DNA of 64,000 nt, taken from NCBI RefSeq assembly GCF_000023585.1, contig NC_012914.1:2116001-2180000 (forward strand), written 5' to 3'. How positions within the stretch are numbered: the stretch's first letter is position 1; each line of letters starts with the position of its first letter. Made by a program: the position numbers and the translations under genes. The DNA is from Paenibacillus sp. JDR-2. Lineage in GTDB: Bacteria; Bacillota; Bacilli; Paenibacillales; Paenibacillaceae. The notes below the pieces were generated by a model that did no database searches, was not told the DNA's origin, and saw only the letters and a program-made list of their open reading frames with translations. This document shows, one piece after another, positions 8,032 through 16,045 of this stretch.

Positions 8032-8676
8032 ATGGGGAGTTTAATAACGGTTCTGCTTCTTGGTCTGGTGCTTGGCATCAAGCATTCCATTGAACCCGAC
8101 CACATTATCGCGGTATCGACGATGGTGAGCAATCAAAAGAAGCTGTGGCGTTCAACGTTAACGGGAATCTTTTGGGGCATCGGTCATACAAGCACGTTAT
8201 TTATCGTAGGAATGGTGCTCGTTCTCTTAAAGGGAGAGCTGCCGGAAGTATGGGCGTTGTCGCTGGAGTTTCTGGTAGGTGTAATGCTCGTTTATTTAGG
8301 TTATAAAAATGTCGTGTCGGTAAAGCGCGCTTATCAGCATTCCCACCGGCATGACAAATCCTCTCTCATTAAAGTGACGGTAATCGGCTTTATCCATGGT
8401 CTTGCCGGAAGCGCGGCGATGGTTATTCTGACCTTGTCAACGGTAGAGTCGGTATGGGAATGTGCTCTGTACATTATGGTATTTGGCGTCGGAACGATCA
8501 CGGGCATGCTGATTTTCACAACGATTCTGGGCATTCCGTTTGTATATAGCAAAACAAGCGTAAAGCTGAACCGTGGTTTGATGCGTGCTGCGGGCACGGT
8601 GAGCTTTTTGTTCGGCCTTTATTATATGTACAACCTTGGGGTTACAGAAGGGCTGTTCGAGTTATGGGTCAAATAA
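8032..8676 (+). CDS. NicO/UreH-like nickel permease
   Basis: A 214-residue membrane protein with about six hydrophobic segments. The metal-transport signature KHSIEPDHI (H-x5-H type, as in UreH/NiCoT permeases) is near residue 17, and a second His-containing segment GFIHGLAGS is in the middle. It probably imports nickel for the LarA cofactor. GGGAGG at 8017-8022 precedes ATG 8032. It is the last gene of the lar operon, followed by a terminator. Cobalt transport cannot be excluded from sequence. Confidence 0.82.
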   Translation: MGSLITVLLLGLVLGIKHSIEPDHIIAVSTMVSNQKKLWRSTLTGIFWGIGHTSTLFIVGMVLVLLKGELPEVWALSLEFLVGVMLVYLGYKNVVSVKRAYQHSHRHDKSSLIKVTVIGFIHGLAGSAAMVILTLSTVESVWECALYIMVFGVGTITGMLIFTTILGIPFVYSKTSVKLNRGLMRAAGTVSFLFGLYYMYNLGVTEGLFELWVK

Positions 8677-8707
8677 ATGACAGGCAACATGATTACGGTA
8701 AATGACT

Positions 8708-8754
8708 AGAAGACGTTACTTTCTCGTACCGGGAGAGCAACGTCTTCTTTTTTG
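8708..8754 (+). terminator. Terminator of the lar operon
   Basis: The stem AGAAGACGTT / AACGTCTTCT, with further inner pairing, is followed by six T residues. Confidence 0.85.
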
Positions 8755-9012
8755 TGTCGAATAAATTTCTCCCTCTCAAAACCTTATAACGTTATAATAT
8801 CCCCTCATAATGGAATTTTCCACCTTACCTTAATCCGGTTCCTGTTCCATGATGGATTTACTAGAAATTAACAACTTAAAGTCGCTAATGCATGGTGGTG
8901 ATGAATGGGAGATTGCTTACGTTATGCAGCAAAGTGACTTGCAGCAGGGTATAGCAGCCGGCCGAGCTTAAAATCCAATCCTAATTCAAATCCAATATTA
9001 GAGGTGAAATAA
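8755..9012 (+). other. Gene-free spacer before the chitinase gene
   Basis: It contains a 14-bp perfect palindrome, TTATAACGTTATAA (8784-8797), which includes a TATAAT-like hexamer and may be promoter or operator for the chitinase gene. A 39-codon frame (8852-8971) lacks a ribosome site and is not called as a gene. The GAGGTGA ribosome site of the next gene closes the region. Confidence 0.5.
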
Positions 9013-12000
9013 TTGAACTTATCGATGATGAGAAGATCTTTATGGAATCTCCCTTTGTTATTAGTGGTTTCAATTCTTACCGGAATATTAGCTTTTGCAC
9101 CTAATGCGCTTGCGGAGGAAGAGCAGGCCGTATCTGCCGCGCATACGGGACCAACAAATCTGCGTATTGCCCAAGACGAGAATGGCAAGGATCTCGTTAC
9201 TCATAATACAGCGAAAATCGCATGGGATCTGATAGGCGACGAGACCAATAACAATGATATCGACATCTGGAACGCGGATACCGACGCTTGGATGACTTGG
9301 GGAGACCGAAGCAAGCAGGAAATAGGCGGGTTAACGCCGGAAACGACTTACCGGGTCTATATTACCTGGTATGCGGACCGCCCTTCGCTGGACTATAAAA
9401 GCAATATCATCGAGTTTACCACCGCACCCGATGCAAGCGAATATCCCGATCCGCCGCTTGCTCCTCCGGGACATCTCCACACCACCGCGATTACCGATAA
9501 CAGCATCACTTTGAAATGGACCGGAAGCCCCGGCGCAAACGGCTACGATCTGTATGTGAACGGCGCCTGGAAGCAAGGCATATGGGACGGTTCCAATACG
9601 GTAACGTACACGCTTCCCGAAGGAGGCCATACAGCCGGTACCGCGTATAAGTTTGAGGTTGGAGCCCAGAACCTGCCGAAGGTATCGGCGAATAGCAACG
9701 CCGTAACGGTAACATGGGGCGGGCTGGCAGCTCCAAGCGGCTTGCAGGCGGTAACCGCAACCAGAACGACGGCAGCGCTTGGCTGGGCGGAGACTCCGGG
9801 TGCCACCGGTTACGATATTTACGCAAACGGCCAGCTTATCGGCTCTAGTATCGAGAACCGTTATGTTGCTTCCGGTCTTCAAGAAGGAACAAGCTACGCC
9901 TTCAAGGTTGCAGCGAAAAACGCGGCTTGGCGCTCGGCAGACAGCTCGCCGATTACGGTTGTTCCGGGAGCCGATTATAATATCGTCACGTATTATACGC
10001 TTTGGTCTCCGAGCAGTACGGGGCGGAACTATCATCCGTCTGACGTGGATGTCTCGCAAATTACTCACGTGAATCTCGCTTTTGCGGACCTTTGCTGGAG
10101 AGGTTTTGGCTCAGGCGCTGCAGCTTGTCAGAATGCCGTTGTTCCAACGCAAACCGATTATGTCTATGACGGCGAAATGATTGTCGGGGATCCGTCGGTT
10201 GACTTGGCGCTCTTCGAGGAATGGGCAGCGATTCGGGATGCGAACCCGCATCTGAAGCTTCTGATTTCCGTCGGTGGCTGGTCTTGGTCGAATAACTTTT
10301 CGAATATGGCCAGTACGGAAGAAACCCGGCGCGCCTTCGCTAATTCGGTTGTGAAATTCCTCCGCGCCTATAAACTCGACGGAGTTGATATCGACTGGGA
10401 ATACCCGGTTGAAGGCGGCGAGGACGATAATTCCCGGAGCCCGCTGGATAAGGAAAACTTCGGGCTGATGGCGCAAGCCGTAAGGGAAGCGCTGGATGCG
10501 GCAGGCTCGGAAGACGGCAAATATTATTTGCAGACGATTGCATCGGGCCAAGGTGATAATTTTGTAGTCAATTCGGATCTCGGCGAAGCCTCGGATTATC
10601 TTGATTTTATCAACATCATGACTTACGACTACAGCGGAAGCTGGGATACGCTCGCCCATCATAACTCCCCGCTTTATTATGACAAGAACCATCCGAAGGA
10701 TTACGCGAAGCGCAACAACGTGCTTGGCGCCGTGCTTGCCGAACTGAACGGAGGGGTACCGAACTACAAAGTGAATATAGGCATTCCGTTCTACGGCAAA
10801 GGCTGGGTTGGCTGTGAACCAAGCGGCCAATATCAGACATGCGCGAGCGGGACGCCATTCGGAACCTGGGAAAACGGTATATTCGATTTTACCGACATAG
10901 AGGAGAATTACTTGAATGATGAGGGTTTCGAGCATCAATGGAATAACGAAGCCAAGGTTTCATATTTGTACAATGCGGACAATGGCGTATTCCTTACCTA
11001 TAATGACGAGTCTTCTATGATGTATATTGCTTCGCTCGCGAAGTCTCTTGATTTGTCCGGCGTCATGAGCTGGGATATTAGCGGGGACCGCAACCGGACG
11101 TTAACGACAAGGCTCGCCAAGGATCTTCCTATTACGGGTGTGCCCGATCCCAATGCACTGTCCGCGCCATCCGGCCTGCAGGCCGCATCCATCAGCAGCG
11201 GAAGCATCAAGGTCAAATGGAGCGCTTCCGAACATGCGACGGCTTACGAAGTCTATGTAGGGAAAGTGTTAGCGGGAACAACCGCGGGTACGGAGTTTGA
11301 TGTGACGGGGCTTACCCCTGACACAAGTTATGCGGTTGAGGTATTGGCCATTCAAAAAGACAACGATACGCTCGTAAACGTATCGGCCTTCAGTACTCCG
11401 CTGAACACCAAAACAGCGCCGGTGAAGACCACACCGTATGAACCGGTGAAAGGGCAGGAGGGCTTGCATACGCAGGTTACAAAAGACGGCGATAAGGTAT
11501 TGGTCAATCTGCCAAGCGAAGCCGCGCTGAAAGAAATTGCTTCGGCTGCGTCTTCAACGTTCCCGATTATTGCCCAGGGCGATGGCAAGCAGCTTGAGGT
11601 TTCTTTGCCAAAAGAAATTACGGCGGCAATCGCGGCTAAAGGCAGTGACTCGGTTATTGTTGTCCGTTGGAAAGGCGCGGCATTCTCGATTCCGGCAGCC
11701 GCTTTGCCGGCGGGAACGGATATCCGGATCTCGATGGAGACCCTGGATTCGAAATTGCTGCAGCAAAGCGGTATCCCGCTTGTGACGGCCCCGCTGTCCT
11801 TCAGGATAGAGGGCAAACAGGCGAACGGTGCATTTAATGAAATCACGAATTTCGGTGACTATTTCTTATCGCATAGTTTTACCGTAAAAAGCTCGGATAT
11901 TAACAAAGCTCAAACAGCAGGGGTCGTTTATCTGCCCGAGTCGAATGAGCTTCGCCCGGTTCCGGTGTTGTTCACGGACAATGCCGATGGTACGGTATCC

Positions 12001-12615
12001 GCGGAATTGAAGAGGAAAGGCAATAGCGTTTACGGTCTGGTGAAGACGACAGTTTCCTTTACGGATACTCTGCCAGGCTGGGCTCAGCAGGATGTATGGC
12101 AGGCAGCTTCCAAGCTGATCGTGAGCGCAGACGCTGACGGCAAGTTCAACGGAGCGCGCGATCTGAATCGTGCGGAAGTAACATCGCTTATCGTAAAAGC
12201 ATTAGGTATCCTGCCTGACTATTCAAGCGCAGGTACGGCATTTAAGGATGTAGCCGCAAATTCCGCTTTTGCGGCGGATATCGCGGCGGCGAAGAAGGCC
12301 GGTCTGGTCAACGGGAAAGGAAGCGGTCTCTTTGATCCAACGGCTGCAATCACTCGTGAAGAAACGGCGGTTATTCTGGCGAAAGCATTAGCTTATGCCG
12401 GAGTAACAACGCAGGCGGATTCCGCCGTGCTGAACCACTTCGCGGACCGCTCAAAGGTGTCCGGCTACGCGGATCCTTCGCTTGCTCTTCTCGTCGAACG
12501 CGGAATTATGAAAGGCGTTTCGGCGCATAGCTTAGCTCCTCGGACAAACGTCACCAAAGAGCAGGCAACGGTGCTAGTGATGAAGACACTCCGGTCCGCC
12601 GGATTGTCGAACTAA
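9013..12615 (+). CDS. Secreted, SLH-anchored GH18 chitinase with fibronectin III modules
   Basis: A 1200-residue multidomain exoprotein. In order: signal peptide (~1-34, ending ALA); three Fn3-like modules (~45-135, ~150-238, ~240-322); GH18 catalytic domain (~326-710) with SVGGWSW and DGVDIDWEYP, catalytic E463; a fourth Fn3 module (~718-805); a linker domain of unclear type; and three SLH repeats (~1020-1200) that bind secondary cell-wall polymer. It should hydrolyse chitin at the cell surface. The start is TTG 9013, chosen for the well spaced GAGGTGA; ATG 9025 or 9028 are alternatives. It stands alone between two terminators. Confidence 0.93.
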   Translation: MNLSMMRRSLWNLPLLLVVSILTGILAFAPNALAEEEQAVSAAHTGPTNLRIAQDENGKDLVTHNTAKIAWDLIGDETNNNDIDIWNADTDAWMTWGDRSKQEIGGLTPETTYRVYITWYADRPSLDYKSNIIEFTTAPDASEYPDPPLAPPGHLHTTAITDNSITLKWTGSPGANGYDLYVNGAWKQGIWDGSNTVTYTLPEGGHTAGTAYKFEVGAQNLPKVSANSNAVTVTWGGLAAPSGLQAVTATRTTAALGWAETPGATGYDIYANGQLIGSSIENRYVASGLQEGTSYAFKVAAKNAAWRSADSSPITVVPGADYNIVTYYTLWSPSSTGRNYHPSDVDVSQITHVNLAFADLCWRGFGSGAAACQNAVVPTQTDYVYDGEMIVGDPSVDLALFEEWAAIRDANPHLKLLISVGGWSWSNNFSNMASTEETRRAFANSVVKFLRAYKLDGVDIDWEYPVEGGEDDNSRSPLDKENFGLMAQAVREALDAAGSEDGKYYLQTIASGQGDNFVVNSDLGEASDYLDFINIMTYDYSGSWDTLAHHNSPLYYDKNHPKDYAKRNNVLGAVLAELNGGVPNYKVNIGIPFYGKGWVGCEPSGQYQTCASGTPFGTWENGIFDFTDIEENYLNDEGFEHQWNNEAKVSYLYNADNGVFLTYNDESSMMYIASLAKSLDLSGVMSWDISGDRNRTLTTRLAKDLPITGVPDPNALSAPSGLQAASISSGSIKVKWSASEHATAYEVYVGKVLAGTTAGTEFDVTGLTPDTSYAVEVLAIQKDNDTLVNVSAFSTPLNTKTAPVKTTPYEPVKGQEGLHTQVTKDGDKVLVNLPSEAALKEIASAASSTFPIIAQGDGKQLEVSLPKEITAAIAAKGSDSVIVVRWKGAAFSIPAAALPAGTDIRISMETLDSKLLQQSGIPLVTAPLSFRIEGKQANGAFNEITNFGDYFLSHSFTVKSSDINKAQTAGVVYLPESNELRPVPVLFTDNADGTVSAELKRKGNSVYGLVKTTVSFTDTLPGWAQQDVWQAASKLIVSADADGKFNGARDLNRAEVTSLIVKALGILPDYSSAGTAFKDVAANSAFAADIAAAKKAGLVNGKGSGLFDPTAAITREETAVILAKALAYAGVTTQADSAVLNHFADRSKVSGYADPSLALLVERGIMKGVSAHSLAPRTNVTKEQATVLVMKTLRSAGLSN

Positions 12616-12621
12616 ACGGTA

Positions 12622-12650
12622 AACCGCCCGAGAATTCGGGCGGTTTTTTC
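12622..12650 (+). terminator. Terminator of the chitinase gene
   Basis: ACCGCCCGA and TTCGGGCGGT form a GC-rich hairpin followed by TTTTTTC. Confidence 0.93.
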
Positions 12651-12749
12651 TTTTTCCTGCCGCGGGCTATACGCGAATACATCTGCAGACTGATTTACCA
12701 GTAAAGGGATTGGCTTAAGATTGAAACATTGATTCGAAAATTAACGATC

Positions 12750-12782
12750 GTTTAAATTCAGTTTAAAAATGAACGGTAAGAT
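12750..12782 (+). promoter_or_regulatory. Direct-repeat activator site and promoter of the drug-exporter operon
   Basis: GTTTAA-N5-GTTTAA (12750-12766) is an 11-bp-spaced direct repeat, a layout typical of OmpR-family response regulators. It is placed so that a -10-like TAAGAT (12777-12782) starts 27 nt after the repeat's first base. No good -35 is seen, consistent with an activator. The identical 17-mer with identical -10 spacing recurs at 14754. Confidence 0.6.
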
Positions 12783-12815
12783 GATGACATCAACAATTCT
12801 TGGGAGGAAACAGGA

Positions 12816-13841
12816 ATGGAATATAAGAATGCGAAGAAGCCAAACAACGGCGACTGGGCGGTTGAGGCTAACGGTCTAGTCAAAGTATTTGGAGATAACA
12901 AAGCGGTAGACGGCGTTAATTTGAACGTTAAAGCTGGTACGATTTATGGCGTGCTTGGTCCAAACGGGGCAGGTAAAACAACAACGATCCGCATGCTGGC
13001 GACGCTGCTGCGTCCGGATGCGGGCTCGGCCCGGATCTTTGGCCACGATGTGCAGAAGGAATCACAGATCGTCCGCCAATTAATTGGCGTTACCGGTCAA
13101 TACGCATCGGTTGACGAGTCGCTCAGCGCAACCGAGAATTTGATTATTTTCTCCCGTCTGCTTGGACTGGGACGTGCGGAAGCACGGAAGAAGGCCGCTG
13201 ATCTCCTGGAAGAATTCGGATTGACGGAAGCGGCTAAGCGCCCGCTTAAGAACTTCTCCGGCGGCATGAGACGCCGTCTGGACCTCGCGGCCAGCCTCAT
13301 CGCGCAGCCGCCGCTTATCTTCTTGGATGAGCCAACCACAGGTCTTGATCCGCGTACCCGCGCTCAAATGTGGGATACGATCCGCCGCCTGGTGAACACG
13401 GGCTCTACGGTTCTGCTTACTACTCAATACCTGGATGAAGCAGACCAGCTCGCTGACCGGATCGCCGTTATCGACCGCGGTCATGTCGTGGCTGAAGGCA
13501 CCGTAGACGAATTGAAGCAATCGGTAGGAACTTCTTCGTTGCAGCTGAGAGTTCTGGATCAATCCGATATTGAAATTGCTCGCCATACAGTCGAGCATGT
13601 GCTTCAGGTTCAAGCAACTTTGACAAGCGAAGCTGCTAAAATTACGGCACCCATGGCTAATGCCGACCTGATTACGGATCTGTTAATCGCGCTTCGCGAG
13701 AAAGGGATTACTTTGTCCGAAGTCAGCGTTCAGAAGCCCACTCTTGATGAAGTGTTCCTGACCATCACCGGTCATGGCGTTGAAGAGAAAACAAAAGAAA
13801 CGGGAACCGAAACAAAAAGAGCGGAGGCTGTAAACGTATGA
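12816..13841 (+). CDS. DrrA-like ABC exporter ATPase
   Basis: 341 residues with Walker A GPNGAGKTT, signature FSGGMRRRLD, and Walker B followed by DEPTTGLD. The ~90-residue C-terminal extension is typical of daunorubicin-resistance (DrrA) ATPases. GGGAGG precedes ATG 12816. Its stop overlaps the permease start by 4 nt (ATGA), so the two form one exporter. The shared promoter element with the TetX-like gene downstream suggests a drug-response role; the substrate is unknown. Confidence 0.9.
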   Translation: MEYKNAKKPNNGDWAVEANGLVKVFGDNKAVDGVNLNVKAGTIYGVLGPNGAGKTTTIRMLATLLRPDAGSARIFGHDVQKESQIVRQLIGVTGQYASVDESLSATENLIIFSRLLGLGRAEARKKAADLLEEFGLTEAAKRPLKNFSGGMRRRLDLAASLIAQPPLIFLDEPTTGLDPRTRAQMWDTIRRLVNTGSTVLLTTQYLDEADQLADRIAVIDRGHVVAEGTVDELKQSVGTSSLQLRVLDQSDIEIARHTVEHVLQVQATLTSEAAKITAPMANADLITDLLIALREKGITLSEVSVQKPTLDEVFLTITGHGVEEKTKETGTETKRAEAVNV

Positions 13842-14641
13842 GTTCATCAGTAAAGACAGGTCATCTGAAAAACCACACAAGCTTTATTCAAACCTTGCGT
13901 CACTCGCTTACCATGGCATACAGGGGCGTATTGAAAATCCGCCGCACCCCGGAACAGCTGTTTGACGTTACGCTGCAGCCGATCATTTTCACTTTGATGT
14001 TCACTTATATTTTTGGCGGTGCGATCTCCGGTGACGTGCAAAGCTACCTGCCGGTTATCATCCCGGGTATTCTTGTCCAGACGGTAATCACCACTTCCAT
14101 CGTAACCGGCGTGCAGCTCCGGGAGGATATGGACAAAGGCGTCTTCGACCGGTTCAAGTCCTTGCCGATTGCGCGGATAGCCCCGCTTGCGGGAGCCTTG
14201 TTAGCCGATACGATCAGGTATACCATTGCTACCGTGCTTACGTTCTCCATGGGCTTTATTATGGGTTACCGTCCTGACGGCGGTATCGGAAACGTTATTC
14301 TTGCTGCTTTGCTCGTTATTTTCGTATCGTGGGCGATGAGTTGGATCTTTGCTTTCTTTGGCGTGATCTCCCGTACGGCTTCCAGCGTGCAAGGGATTTC
14401 GATGCTTGTATTATTCCCGTTAACGTTTATGTCCAATGCGTTCGTACCGGCAGATACAATGCCAAAATGGCTGCAGTGGTTCGTAAACATCAACCCGGTT
14501 TCCCACGTTGTCTCGGCGGTCCGCGAGTTGACCAATTCCGGCACGGTTGGATCGGATATGGTCTGGTCCTTGGTAGGCGCCCTGGTTATCGTTGCGGTAT
14601 TTGCACCCATTACGGTTCGCGCTTATATGCGCCGGACATAA
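13838..14641 (+). CDS. DrrB-like ABC-2 exporter permease
   Basis: 267 residues of the ABC-2 membrane protein family with six hydrophobic segments. The conserved cytoplasmic loop after TM2 reads QLREDMDKGVFDRFKSLPIA, and the motif NAFVPADTMP is usual for DrrB proteins. It pairs with the ATPase whose gene overlaps it by 4 nt, and a strong terminator follows directly. Confidence 0.9.
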   Translation: MSSSVKTGHLKNHTSFIQTLRHSLTMAYRGVLKIRRTPEQLFDVTLQPIIFTLMFTYIFGGAISGDVQSYLPVIIPGILVQTVITTSIVTGVQLREDMDKGVFDRFKSLPIARIAPLAGALLADTIRYTIATVLTFSMGFIMGYRPDGGIGNVILAALLVIFVSWAMSWIFAFFGVISRTASSVQGISMLVLFPLTFMSNAFVPADTMPKWLQWFVNINPVSHVVSAVRELTNSGTVGSDMVWSLVGALVIVAVFAPITVRAYMRRT

Positions 14642-14656
14642 GAATTGCTTAATCGG

Positions 14657-14685
14657 AGAGATGGCATAATCGCCATCTCTTTTTG
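14657..14685 (+). terminator. Terminator of the DrrAB-like operon
   Basis: AGAGATGGC (14657-14665) and GCCATCTCT (14672-14680) form a perfect 9-bp stem, followed by TTTTTG. Confidence 0.9.
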
Positions 14686-14753
14686 TCATTCTATGAGGGT
14701 TAAACCATCCTCAAAGGAAGGCATCCTTACAAAAATACGCGGCTTATGTTTCG

Positions 14754-14786
14754 GTTTAAATTCAGTTTAAGTAGCAGCGTTACTAT
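14754..14786 (+). promoter_or_regulatory. Second copy of the GTTTAA direct-repeat promoter element
   Basis: GTTTAAATTCAGTTTAA (14754-14770) is identical to 12750-12766. TACTAT at 14781-14786 sits at exactly the same distance as the -10 in the first copy. It precedes the TetX-like gene and marks co-regulation with the exporter. Confidence 0.65.
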
Positions 14787-14834
14787 ATCTGTGTAAGGAA
14801 TAAACAACAATAATGGATATAGGAGATGGTCTTT

Positions 14835-15995
14835 ATGACAACTAATCATACAAACAAACAAATAGCGATTATCGGCGGTGGCCCCGGCGGACTTACACTG
14901 GCTCTTATCTTGCAAAGACACGGCATTGCCGCAACGGTCTATGAGCGGGAAGCTCAGGATGGAAATGCCCAGCGCGGCGGCTCGCTTGACATTCATGAGG
15001 ATTCCGGACAGATGGCCCTGAAGGAAGCGGGATTGCTGGAGCAGTTCCAGGCGATTGCTCGCTATGAGGGAGAAGATTTCCGCCTGTTCGATAAAACAGG
15101 CAAGATCCATATGGACGACAGAGCGGAGGACGGAGAGCAAGGCGACCGTCCGGAGATTGACCGCGGCGTGTTATGCGATCTTCTACTGAATGCATTGCAG
15201 CCGGATACGATACGATACGGTTATAAGCTGACGGAAGCCGTTGAGCTGGAACGCGGTCAACACGAGCTGCATTTTGATAATGGCGAGAAAGTGACGGCTG
15301 ACGTCGTAATAGGCGCGGATGGCGCTTTTTCCAAGCTTCGTCCGCTGCTGACCGAGGCGCAAGCTTCTTATTCCGGATTAACGATGGTGGAACTGCATGT
15401 GGATGCGAAGGCGCATCCGGATCAGGCTGCTTTTAACGCGAGAGGCAAAGTGTTTGCGCTTGATGATAACAAAGGAATACTTGCACAGCTAAATGGGGAC
15501 GGTAAAATTAAAGTATACCTGACCTTTACGGCCGAGCAGAACTGGCTGGATACCTGCGGTATTCCGTTTGATCAGCCGAAGGAAGCCAAGCAGCGGCTGC
15601 TTGCGTATTTCGATGATTGGGCAGAGCCGCTCCGGAACTATATTCACAAGTCCGATGATCTTGTTCTGCCAAGACGGATTTATATGCTTCCGGTTGGACT
15701 GAAATGGGAGCATAAGCCGGGGATTACGCTTATTGGAGACGCTGCGCATCTGATGTCTCCGTTTGCGGGCGAAGGCGTTAACCTCGCGATGCGCGATTCA
15801 GCCGAGCTTGCGCTTGCCATTTCCGGTCATGAGGATGCCGATCAGGCCATTCAAGCCTACGAAAAGAAGATGTACGAATATTCTTCAGAGTCGGCAAAAT
15901 CCTCCGATGATAATTTGAAGCTGATGTTCTCTGGCAATGCCGCTTCAAACCTGAAAGCATTGTTTGATGAAATTCATGCGCAGTTTGCCCAATAA
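14835..15995 (+). CDS. TetX-like FAD-dependent monooxygenase
   Basis: 386 residues of the class A flavin monooxygenase family. It has an N-terminal FAD-binding GGGPGG (~residues 14-19), GGSLDIHEDSGQ (very like the TetX tetracycline destructase motif), and GDAAHLMSPFAGEGVN (~301-316) near the C-terminal helix. TetX-type enzymes hydroxylate and inactivate tetracyclines or related polyketides. ATG 14835 is chosen because AGGAG lies at 14821-14825; ATG 14826 would overlap it. It shares its promoter element with the drug exporter. The true substrate is unproven. Confidence 0.85.
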   Translation: MTTNHTNKQIAIIGGGPGGLTLALILQRHGIAATVYEREAQDGNAQRGGSLDIHEDSGQMALKEAGLLEQFQAIARYEGEDFRLFDKTGKIHMDDRAEDGEQGDRPEIDRGVLCDLLLNALQPDTIRYGYKLTEAVELERGQHELHFDNGEKVTADVVIGADGAFSKLRPLLTEAQASYSGLTMVELHVDAKAHPDQAAFNARGKVFALDDNKGILAQLNGDGKIKVYLTFTAEQNWLDTCGIPFDQPKEAKQRLLAYFDDWAEPLRNYIHKSDDLVLPRRIYMLPVGLKWEHKPGITLIGDAAHLMSPFAGEGVNLAMRDSAELALAISGHEDADQAIQAYEKKMYEYSSESAKSSDDNLKLMFSGNAASNLKALFDEIHAQFAQ

Positions 15996-16004
15996 AAAAT
16001 AAGT

Positions 16005-16039
16005 GAGGCTGTGCCGTCTATGGGCACAGCCTCTTTTTA
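16005..16039. terminator. Bidirectional terminator between convergent genes
   Basis: GAGGCTGTGCC pairs with GGCACAGCCTC, followed by TTTTTATT on the plus strand; on the minus strand a T-rich tract also follows. It separates the monooxygenase from the AraC-type gene. Confidence 0.88.
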
Positions 16040-16045
16040 TTACAC

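Noticed and set aside
8852..8971. 39-codon frame before the chitinase gene
   Set aside because: No ribosome binding site and no recognisable product; it may be chance.
10111..10938. 275-codon minus-strand frame opposite the chitinase domain
   Set aside because: The plus strand encodes the GH18 active site here; the antisense frame has no support.
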